From positions 29,039 through 93,038 of the forward strand of contig DAYD01000021.1 in assembly GCA_002506755.1 (NCBI GenBank): 64,000 bases of DNA, given 5' to 3'. A program made the position numbers and the translations under genes. Positions 44,401 through 52,300 of this stretch are shown here, piece after piece. The stretch is from Euryarchaeota archaeon UBA462 (GTDB taxonomy: Archaea > Thermoplasmatota > Poseidoniia > Poseidoniales > Thalassarchaeaceae). The notes beneath the pieces are model-generated. The model made no database searches, had not been told where the DNA came from, and saw nothing but the letters and a program-made list of their open reading frames with translations. How positions within the stretch are numbered: position 1 is the first letter of the stretch; every line of letters begins with the position of its first letter.

Positions 44401-45740
44401 TAATGATGTATGAATTTGAGATTTGGGCTTCCGATTCCGATTTTTGTAATGATGAATTGGATGAGTGCCAGTCAGTCACTCTAGCTCTGACAATAGATAA
44501 TCGGAATAGCCTGCCCACTGTAAGTGTGAATCAACCAATTACCGGGACTAGGATCTCATCATCATCTGAGGCAATTCTACAAGGGGTTGCAAGGGATTTC
44601 GATGGCCAGATTACCAGAGTAGATATAGAGATCGAGGACATATCAAATGATTTCGTTATGGTATTCGATACAAGTGTAACCGAGTTCTCCCAGGAAGGCG
44701 AATGGGAATTGAAACTGGATACAGGCTTCCTTAGCCAACTTCGACATGATGGTGAGTATTTACTTAGGTTCAGGTCGTATGATGGTACGGATTACAGTGG
44801 CTGGTCAGAAGTTACAATAATTATCGATAACCCGAAGAATGCTGGAAACAACCAACCTACATTCGACTCGTCAGGATGGGCGACAGAGATTACATTGTAT
44901 TGCGATCTTGAATCCAACTCTATTGACAAATGCACCACAGCAGAGATCGACCTTAGACAATATTTTTCTGATTTGGATGGTAATTCGGATATCCAATTTT
45001 TCTCCGTCTACAATGACACTTCCTTAGACGATGATGATAGATATCCACTCGTTATAGGAATTGGAAGCGATGGTATCGCACGGTATGATCCTGCAGACAT
45101 GCAATTTTATGATGACAATATGGAGGCTTGGAGCTTGCATGACGTCATCTTCATAGCTACGGATTCTTGGGATTCTAGGGCTAATTCAGATCCCGTATCC
45201 TTCAGAGTAGTCCCACTACAATTCTCAATTCAAGAACCTGACAAGTCATGGTTTGATGGCGAAGAAGTAGCAGTATACACTGGAATAGGGTTGCCTGGAA
45301 AGCAGGTGTCAGTATCAATAGATGGCATACCAGTCGCTACAGCATTGGTATCTGAAAACGGAACTTGGGAATTACAGATACCCGCTTCTAGACTTGATGA
45401 AGTCTCATCAACCCCCGAATTCACCTATGGAGGTCAGACTACAGAAGCCTCTCCGATTTCCAAAGGAGAGCAAACTGGGAGCTCATCAGGATTAATGGTT
45501 ACACTTGTCATAGCATTATCTGGATTAGTCGCTCTATTGTCACTGGCTTACTTTGGAGGTTTCATCGGTATTGAGATTGAGGACGAATCGGACTACAGGA
45601 AAACCCCGGCACAAATTCCCGAAGAAAACGGTGCCGAGCCAAGGAGCACACCCAATTTGGAAAAGTACGAAGACCATCCGGGGTGGCTATGGGATAGTGA
45701 ATCAGAAAAATGGGTCCCGGATCCTGATTTCACCGAATAA
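41460..45740 (+). CDS. Secreted right-handed beta-helix surface protein with C-terminal membrane anchor
   Basis: 1426-residue predicted surface protein. Residues 12-34 form a signal peptide (LFLMSIILTMALPAGTAMA). A beta-helix-like start (VSGDVTVAPGAKLIINPGATV) is followed by parallel-beta-helix repeats to about residue 520, with turns such as ISDNDITTIEGNGVYG and LTNNDIEGAASASGIVVYN. Near residue 710-730, DSCSDGIDNDGDLVVDTNDP is a cysteine-flanked calcium-binding-like motif. Ig-like domains occupy about 775-1330. A membrane span (about 1345-1367) precedes a charged tail ending in HPGWLWDSESEKWVPDPDF, a Trp-rich motif. Beta-helix proteins of this kind often bind or cut polysaccharide, but no catalytic residues could be assigned. 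An 89-nt gap separates it from the subtilase gene. Confidence 0.87.
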   Translation: MAADGKASSISLTGLFLMSIILTMALPAGTAMASNETSQGTITGTETWMGIHQVSGDVTVAPGAKLIINPGATVIFQNGTHLDVRGSLCAGALSCGAPSDANPAMEITLIWEAPSNGSARGECYGMSNGNQEIFIEDPSCNEGVLMRSSIDLSQTQLRHVSFQGAWGMPYYIQSVGEFRYAALVLDGASPTLTELSFSQINTSSVMTTNLAQPIFNGGDFAVGVGEDGGRVGSALQIYSSGSSVSPFQISDISLTATNNGCQQNAGGRSAIWAEDSFIEIDNAEITGDYGLYLRTSAGTVSNSVLNVNCNGIDLWGKKAVGSTSFGFEISDNDITTIEGNGVYGAGSSLFTLTNNDIEGAASASGIVVYNSEAHIHNNDIGPINGFFGLQLGGTYDVIAENNTIFDTSFSPVAAGQYWGGGIRSASRVLLANNTISYAGAATCSSDVNWDGQFPCPVIHAYVTGVTMYDNTITSTGEADGIRAVGSLLDIQRNSFDVAKTGAVIKNYDSGYANNDQYGSLAYFSENDWNQVESTYNITKSSVTSQSEYIPSPPTGEFPVRLSWPDQEAWPENGFQGKIIPTPVKECSTCMNMTPRNFPLGVSMDNNSTVFTFADLTNLDLSKVKIASQPTHFAVQVSRAELVRFQTLINGEKVSDALVIVEDALGNDLYRINTAGDGFTPWVALPSNFHLDFRGLGGGDNPDGFADDEYEDSCSDGIDNDGDLVVDTNDPSCDYSNDSREMSLYRYTAYKFGYGYFSGEFTLQEASLEETAQLENSGPTVMVTQNDGHSFRRIVNITGSAHDGQLANSYPSDELAQWDQGGYVHSVQVKNPFTSSWENAGEAIDTSGANQGEVTRFNRPFSSWYYEIDLSALAGEGDYTFEFRSFDGIDYSPVVSRTIKLNTQPPTLVVNTPSTFSSHDDGKVFFEGYAQDPYGCPNECNKDIGLIHIRVEGPYDSYTTKVSASEDGTWNYTWDFPIVQEIMMYEFEIWASDSDFCNDELDECQSVTLALTIDNRNSLPTVSVNQPITGTRISSSSEAILQGVARDFDGQITRVDIEIEDISNDFVMVFDTSVTEFSQEGEWELKLDTGFLSQLRHDGEYLLRFRSYDGTDYSGWSEVTIIIDNPKNAGNNQPTFDSSGWATEITLYCDLESNSIDKCTTAEIDLRQYFSDLDGNSDIQFFSVYNDTSLDDDDRYPLVIGIGSDGIARYDPADMQFYDDNMEAWSLHDVIFIATDSWDSRANSDPVSFRVVPLQFSIQEPDKSWFDGEEVAVYTGIGLPGKQVSVSIDGIPVATALVSENGTWELQIPASRLDEVSSTPEFTYGGQTTEASPISKGEQTGSSSGLMVTLVIALSGLVALLSLAYFGGFIGIEIEDESDYRKTPAQIPEENGAEPRSTPNLEKYEDHPGWLWDSESEKWVPDPDFTE

Positions 45741-45774
45741 TTGTCCAACCACTTCCTACTAACATTATTGAAGT

Positions 45775-48324
45775 GTGGGTGACGGTAATTCAAGTATGGC
45801 AAGCGTCGCGACCTCCAGACCAGGTGTCCAAGAGAGGATATTCCTGCACCTAAGCGACTTTGTCGACCACAGTGAAAAGGTGGAAGTTCCTTTCGCTTTA
45901 TCCCAAATGGGGATAGCCAATGCAGTTTCTATAGCCAGATCAAATGTCCCACGTGCAATATCTGGGATGAAGGAAGCGGGCCACCTTATTGAAAGACAGG
46001 TCCACGTTACCGGGGTATCCAGAAAAAGAAAGGCATATTTCCTTACGGATGATGGTGTAAAGGTAGCTGATGAGATATGGGATAAAGTCTCAGAGGCTAC
46101 AGTTCGAGTTGTGCATCCAGATGGCCGATCAGAGAATTGTTCCCTAGCAGAAGCATTGGAGCGAGTCGAATTACCATTGCGGCACGTTGACATGTTGAGA
46201 TACATGGATGATTCCGGTACCATTGATCTCTCCGGACTAACTTCGGAACTCGTCGAGCGAGACCTCTCCAAACACATCGAGAAGCAACTTGTCTCTTACT
46301 TGAACGACCTGCCAAGGACTAGGAGATTCTACGGTAGGGAAGAAGAACTCCAAGTCATGGCCAACCTGCTGGAAGCAAAATCTGCATCAATTCTCGTACC
46401 AGGAATTGCAGGAATTGGAAAAACCTCGCTATCAACCAAAATTCTCGACAGGTTCACTCACAGAAGAAACTTACTCTATCACAGGTGTCAAGACTGGGAG
46501 GGATCACGAGCATTCTTGGAGGCATGCGCTGAATGGCTATCTTCTATTGGACAGAACGACCTATCTGATTATCTGGCCTCCACAGCCGTTCCAAAAACTA
46601 GCATGGCAGTGAATTTGATTGAAGATGGCCTTTCAGATTCACCATCTCTAATCGTTATCGATGATTTACACAAAGTTGGCGATGATACTCTTTATTCTAT
46701 CCTAAAAGAGCTAACCTTGAGAATACACAAACTCAAAGAGGTTGGACTGGTAATGTTTTCCAGATCATTCAGAATGGTCGTCCCCGAATCCGACCAGTCA
46801 GGCAACATAGTTACACTTGTTATGCCGCTACAGGGATTAGATGAAGAATCAAGCAAGCAAATTTTAACAGCTATGCCAAAAATGAATTCCGATCAGTTTA
46901 CTCATATTTACTCACTTTCTCGAGGTCATCCATTGATACTCGAATTAATAAATAGGGGAAATGTTGCCGAAACTTTCCACGCTACACTCGAAGCGTTCGT
47001 TGAAAAAGAGATTTTTAGCAGACTCTCGGGATCAGAAAAGAGACTACTTGGAGCGATTGCAGTTTTCCGTGAGCCCATCCCCATTCAGGCAATACATCAA
47101 GTTGAAGATGGAATTGACCTTCTTGATGACCTAGTCGAGAAAGGGTTAGCCCGTCAATCAGATTCAGAAAATTATGACGTTCACGATTTGGTCAGAGAAT
47201 TTCTTATGAGGTCGATGGATGAGGTGATGAAAACGGATCTTCACTCATCAGCTGTCAATTGGTACCGAAACCGGAAAAATAGCGCAACTGATAGGATTGA
47301 ATTTATTCATCACCTCAGGCATACCGGAGACGAAGATGGCCTTGCAGAAGTATTACTCACCGAGGGACGTGGACTAATTAGCTCCGGTCATACGGAATTA
47401 CTCTCAATACTAAATTCACTTGAAAGTGATGATTTCGACCCAAAAAGCTGGGGTTTAATTAGAGAGCTCAGAGGCGATATACTAACTATCCAAGGAAGGT
47501 GGGATGAGGCAGAGATAGAATATGATGCCGCAACAAAAAGGGTTGAAGGATCCGAACCAAGCAGAGAGCTCGCACGTCTTCTATCTGCAAGAGCGGATAT
47601 AGCAGTTAAGCGTGGAGCAATGGATGATGCTTTGGAACTGCATAGAAACGCTCTCAAAATACAAGTCGACATTAGAGACGCATTAGGAGCTGCCAAAAGT
47701 TACAACAATATGGGTAGCATATTCCGTAGGAGAAAGGACTTGAGGAGAGCGCTAGAGGTATACGGCAATGTGGAAGATCTGCTCGAAAAGGAAAAGGATC
47801 CAGAGCTTAATGAGGAAAGAATCGGTCTCGCGTCAGCTTTCATTGAGATGGGAGAATATGATAGGGCCAGAGAGCACGCACTTTTCGCTTACGAGGACAC
47901 AAAAGACTCCGGACAAGATTTCCTGCATGCCAGATCAAGAGCAGTTCTAGGGAGATATTATGCTAAGATATCTGACAACGATTTGGCATTGCTACATTAC
48001 TCCGGAGCATTAGAAACCCTTTCTGATCAAAATGATCCGAAAAGTGCAGTGGAGGTTGAAATGCTCCTAGGGCAGGTCCTAATTGATGCTGGTAGAAAGG
48101 AAGAGGCCGCAGAACACTACTTGAATGGGTTAGCAGTAGCCGAGTCCAACGATTATAGGATGTTACAAGGTGAGCTACTAGCAAGACTTGGAGAAATTGA
48201 AACAGATCGTTCCCAAAGGATGAGCTATCTCCAGAGGTCTCTATCCTTATTCAGGGATCTAGGTGCCGTAGGCCGGATGAGGGAAGTTCAAAATTCTGTT
48301 CACAGGGCGGTAATGGGTAAGTAA
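45775..48324 (+). CDS. STAND-family ATPase with N-terminal winged helix and C-terminal TPR repeats
   Basis: 849-residue signalling or regulatory ATPase. Residues about 15-105 resemble a MarR-type winged helix-turn-helix (VSIARSNVPRAISGMKEAGHL). The NTPase follows: Walker A at 210-217 (GIAGIGKTS) and Walker B at about 293-297 (LIVIDDLHK). The winged domain of the ATPase includes YDVHDLVREFLMRSM near 465. From about residue 550 onward tetratricopeptide repeats are evident (EARIQGRWDEAEIEYDAA-like units and NNMGSIFRRRKDLRRALEVY). The layout is like MalT-type or NB-ARC transcription regulators, so it may sense a signal and bind DNA. Its target is unknown. Start is GTG 45775, with an in-frame ATG at 45799. 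It is co-directional with the surface-protein cluster and converges with the metallo-hydrolase gene, whose stop abuts its own. Confidence 0.86.
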   Translation: MGDGNSSMASVATSRPGVQERIFLHLSDFVDHSEKVEVPFALSQMGIANAVSIARSNVPRAISGMKEAGHLIERQVHVTGVSRKRKAYFLTDDGVKVADEIWDKVSEATVRVVHPDGRSENCSLAEALERVELPLRHVDMLRYMDDSGTIDLSGLTSELVERDLSKHIEKQLVSYLNDLPRTRRFYGREEELQVMANLLEAKSASILVPGIAGIGKTSLSTKILDRFTHRRNLLYHRCQDWEGSRAFLEACAEWLSSIGQNDLSDYLASTAVPKTSMAVNLIEDGLSDSPSLIVIDDLHKVGDDTLYSILKELTLRIHKLKEVGLVMFSRSFRMVVPESDQSGNIVTLVMPLQGLDEESSKQILTAMPKMNSDQFTHIYSLSRGHPLILELINRGNVAETFHATLEAFVEKEIFSRLSGSEKRLLGAIAVFREPIPIQAIHQVEDGIDLLDDLVEKGLARQSDSENYDVHDLVREFLMRSMDEVMKTDLHSSAVNWYRNRKNSATDRIEFIHHLRHTGDEDGLAEVLLTEGRGLISSGHTELLSILNSLESDDFDPKSWGLIRELRGDILTIQGRWDEAEIEYDAATKRVEGSEPSRELARLLSARADIAVKRGAMDDALELHRNALKIQVDIRDALGAAKSYNNMGSIFRRRKDLRRALEVYGNVEDLLEKEKDPELNEERIGLASAFIEMGEYDRAREHALFAYEDTKDSGQDFLHARSRAVLGRYYAKISDNDLALLHYSGALETLSDQNDPKSAVEVEMLLGQVLIDAGRKEEAAEHYLNGLAVAESNDYRMLQGELLARLGEIETDRSQRMSYLQRSLSLFRDLGAVGRMREVQNSVHRAVMGK

Positions 48325-49131
48325 TTACACGATGGCCAATTTGCTAGGCTCTTCAACACCAGCCCAATGGGTGAACTCAGGGCCTTTCTGTTTGGAAATT
48401 GACACGCTCCCTTCAAATTCATCCCCCATGGCAAGAAGAACTTCACTTTCTGCAATATGGGGGGCGTTATTACTTTCAGAAAGATGACAGAGCACCACGC
48501 TCTGAAGATTCTTGTTGCTTACCTCCTGTAGAATTTGACCTGTTTGGAAATTAGAAAGATGACCCCCTCTGCCGGAAATTCTTCTCTTTAGTGAGTCAGG
48601 ATAAGGTCCGCGCAGCAGTCTCGAATGATCGTAATTTGCCTCTATCGAAATATGATTGCAACCCGACAATTGTTTGACAAGATCTCTTGTGGCTTCACCC
48701 AAATCAGTCACTATTCCTGCCCTGCTACCTCTTCCGTCACTCGCAATTATTCCTACATTATCGGAGTCATCATGGGGGACTGGGATCGTAAGCATACTCA
48801 TGCCACCTGGAAAATCAAGCCGTTCCAAATTGCCGAAAGTAGTGCACTCCTCGATGGGTCTCCAACCCATCCTGATAGCTGTCCCCAAATTGCAATGTAG
48901 CGAAGCCCCCCATTTTTTCGATGCCCTCAAAGCCGAGCCCGAATGGTCTTTATGATGGTGCGTCACAACAACTGCATCGATAGAGTTAGGATCAACATCT
49001 GCTATCGCCAATCGATTCTCCGTCTGCTTTAGACTGAACCCACAATCCACCAGGACATTGCAATTCTCAGTGCTGATCAGAGTGGCATTTCCCCTGCTAC
49101 CAGATCCTAAATGAGTAATTCCCAACCCCAT
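48325..49131 (-). CDS. Metallo-beta-lactamase-fold hydrolase (YycJ/WalJ-like)
   Basis: About 268-residue metal-dependent hydrolase. The N-terminal ITHLGSGSRGNATLI and LVDCGFSLKQTENRL precede the zinc-binding THHHKDHSG at residues 57-65. Further conserved blocks are PVPHDDSDNVG, SIEANYDH and HLSNFQTGQI. This pattern is that of the YycJ/WalJ group, which are DNA-processing or exonuclease-like hydrolases in bacteria; the role here is not known. The frame is open to 49323, but ATG 49131 (MGLGITHLG) is chosen. It matches the family N-terminus, and the longer version would overlap the divergent gene starting at 49302. The gene ends directly against the STAND ATPase stop. Confidence 0.88.
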   Translation of the reverse strand: MGLGITHLGSGSRGNATLISTENCNVLVDCGFSLKQTENRLAIADVDPNSIDAVVVTHHHKDHSGSALRASKKWGASLHCNLGTAIRMGWRPIEECTTFGNLERLDFPGGMSMLTIPVPHDDSDNVGIIASDGRGSRAGIVTDLGEATRDLVKQLSGCNHISIEANYDHSRLLRGPYPDSLKRRISGRGGHLSNFQTGQILQEVSNKNLQSVVLCHLSESNNAPHIAESEVLLAMGDEFEGSVSISKQKGPEFTHWAGVEEPSKLAIV

Positions 49132-49301
49132 AATCCAGTCAGCCCAACAACGGCCTTTGAACAAATCCATAGTCTCCACCGGGCAAAGGTAAATTTTCAG
49201 TCCCACGTAGTATGTCAGACCTGGTAACAAATTCTTGTACGAACTACGCTCCATCAGCATGATAAATCCAATATTGCCACAAAAATATACCGGGTGGGCG
49301 A

Positions 49302-52300
49302 ATGCGTCGCAAACAAACAGCATTACTGATATCCCTGTTGATACTCTCTAGTCTGGCATTCATCTCACAAACAAGACCACAGTCACCAGTTTCATCAACT
49401 GATCCAAATTTGGCCGAAGGAACAGAATCGCCTGTTACTGATCAGGATGGCGATTTAATTCCAGACATTTACGAAGTTATTTTTGGAGAGGATTTCACTG
49501 TAGAATCAGAAAATTACGAGGCATCGATAAAAGGCCTCAATCCATCCGATTCTACGGATAATTCCACCGATAATGACAAAGATGGATTAACCGCTCTCCA
49601 AGAATATTGCTGGCCTTATACTCTCGATAACTGCTTCGAGAACAGAGATGGCTTGACTGGGAAACCACCTGAAGACACTGCATCGGGACTTAGGGAATAT
49701 CTAGATCCAAGAGTTTCTGATACAGATGGAGACGGTATTCCCGATGGATATGAGGTGTATATGTGCACCGAGGGTGGACTTTACAAGAGCGACCCAAATG
49801 ATCCACTAAACCCGAATAATTTTTGGGAATGCAGATATTTTGACCCACTCGATCCAAGCGACAAAATGGCAGATTTCGATAGGTGCGAAGCAGACTTTAG
49901 CTGGGGGTGCGGGGATGGTTTTGATTTCAATGGCGATGGGTCAATAGATGAAGGGGAATTGTTCACTAACACCGAGGAATATCAGTTTGGAATTCCCGAT
50001 GATTGGATAACTGAAAGGGATGGCCTATGGTGTTGGGGGACAATTCAGGGATTGGAGGAAAACTCCTGTCAGACCCTCTATGAGAGGCCCACAGGAGAAT
50101 CTGGCTGGATGGGCACTGATCCCCGGTTCAGCGACTCTGATTACTTTTATTGGGATGAAATACAACCCTCACAGTTAGAAATACTGGGGGATGGCATTCC
50201 TGACGGGTGGGAATCCCACCATGGCCTTGATCCATTAAATGCGAGCGATGCGATACTAGATAGCGACTTAGACGGTTGGGACCAAAATAGGGACGGAATC
50301 ATTACCCAAGACGTCACTACTGGCACGTCACAATGGGGGGAGTCGTTCAGTAACTTCGAAGAATATCTTGTTGACTTTGATGATTCTAGTCATGTAACAC
50401 CGGGACTAAGGGGCACGAAGCTCTACTCCCAGAGCGAGCAATTGATTTTCGATCATTCTACGGCCGTCAGTTTAGGGGATCCTGCGGTTCACTCAATAGT
50501 GCCAGACCAAGCTAGGGAGAGGCTCTTGGTTGGGACAAAATATGGAATTACGGCCATTGATCCATTTAGAGGCTATACTTCGGATTTTTATTTCTCGCCA
50601 GGTATTGAATTAAACTCAATGATTTATCACGAAATTGGAGATTCTGATACTTTAGTTGTGGCCACTAATGTTGGGATTCACACGATACCCTTGGAGAACG
50701 GACTACCATTAATGGAAGCTATGGAAACAAGAGAAATCGGTAGTATTAATGTTATTATGCCACTAAATTCGGAATCATCTCAAATCGACTTTCTATTTAT
50801 GGGCGGTGAGAATGTTTGGAGGTCACGATTAGCTCAAGACACCTCTTTAGAAAATTCCGAGATAACATTCCTCGAAACCCTCTCGTCAATGCTCCATGAG
50901 TCAAATGCAACTGTACTATCTGCAGGTCATGCTACTGTATTGGGAAGGACTCCATTGTTATTGATAGGGACTGATATTGGACTAATTGGGTGGAATACTA
51001 CTGACGGACAAGAAGACTCATCAAGACCTTGGTGGATTTTCGATAGGATAACTGCCGAGGATTATGTGACTGAGAATATTCTAGATTCCAGGAAGACCTC
51101 TATGGTGAACACAATATTCGTCGAGGAAACAAATCAAGGTTCCGATGTTGTTTGGTTGGGAACTGGGGGTGGCTTACATCAAGTAATCATGGACCTAATC
51201 ATTTCTCAGCCTAAGGAGTCCTTCAACAATGAAAGGATGCTAAACATGGAAGGTCTAGTTTCTGGTGAAAATGAAATTCACTCCATATTGCCACAAGAGG
51301 GTATGATAGTCATCGGCTCTCAGAACGGTACTTGGTGCTTGGAGGGAGGCGCGGATGGGATTCTCGGACCAGATAGAAATCAAACAACAATGCCCGGACT
51401 CGTCACATCTCTGGCAAAACTTGAGAGGAACGGAGAGGAGTGGGTTTTCGCTGGTATTTCTCCAGGCCGTTTCATGAATATTGCTCCCATGGACCCCCAT
51501 TCCCATGACTCTGATTTGGATGGGATGCCCGATGGTTGGGAATTTGCTTATGGTTTGGACCCAACAGATCCATTTGACGCTTCAAGAGACGCAGATGATG
51601 ATGGTGTTTCAATTGGTAATTCAGGTGCATTCGGTTTCGATCGTCTTTGGAGTAATCTAGACGAATACAGGTTTTCTGGGTCCTCATTTCTGGGCTTGAA
51701 TGGAACCGATCCAAGGGTTTCTGATACTGACGGGGATGGTTTGTCTGATGGAGAGGAATACTGGGGTTGGTTCATAGAACCTTCAAATTTCGATTGTCAT
51801 TATCTTAACGATGAATATGTCTGCAGTTCTGAAATTGGTCAATCAGCGGAGGATGTTCACATGGGAGGCTGGCTTGGCAGTGGTTCCAGTGGCGGTTCAG
51901 ACCGTTCTACAGACCCTACAAATCCAGATACTGATGGGGACGGAATGCCCGATGGGTGGGAGATCAAACACAGAAGATGGGTTGGTGATGTATACACTGG
52001 TGGAAATGAGTGGACTCTAGATCCAAACGACCCAAACGATGCTACGGAAGATGCAGACGGGGATGGACTTTCTAACATATGTGAATACGAATGGGAACGG
52101 CTTCGAGAAGACTCGATTTCGAGTGGTATCAAATCGCATGGGGAATCTCCAAGATACATAGAAAATTGGACAGCTACAGATCCAAACAATAAGGACTCCG
52201 ATTCGGACTCTTTGCCCGATGGATGGGAGGCAAGATATTCCTGTAATTGGCCTGCATCAAACTCGGGAATAAATCCGATGAACGGCTCAGACTCATTGAA

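Noticed and set aside
49132..49323. Longer N-terminus for the metallo-beta-lactamase protein
   Set aside because: It would overlap the divergent secreted-protein gene and adds residues not typical of the family; ATG 49131 begins at the conserved strand.
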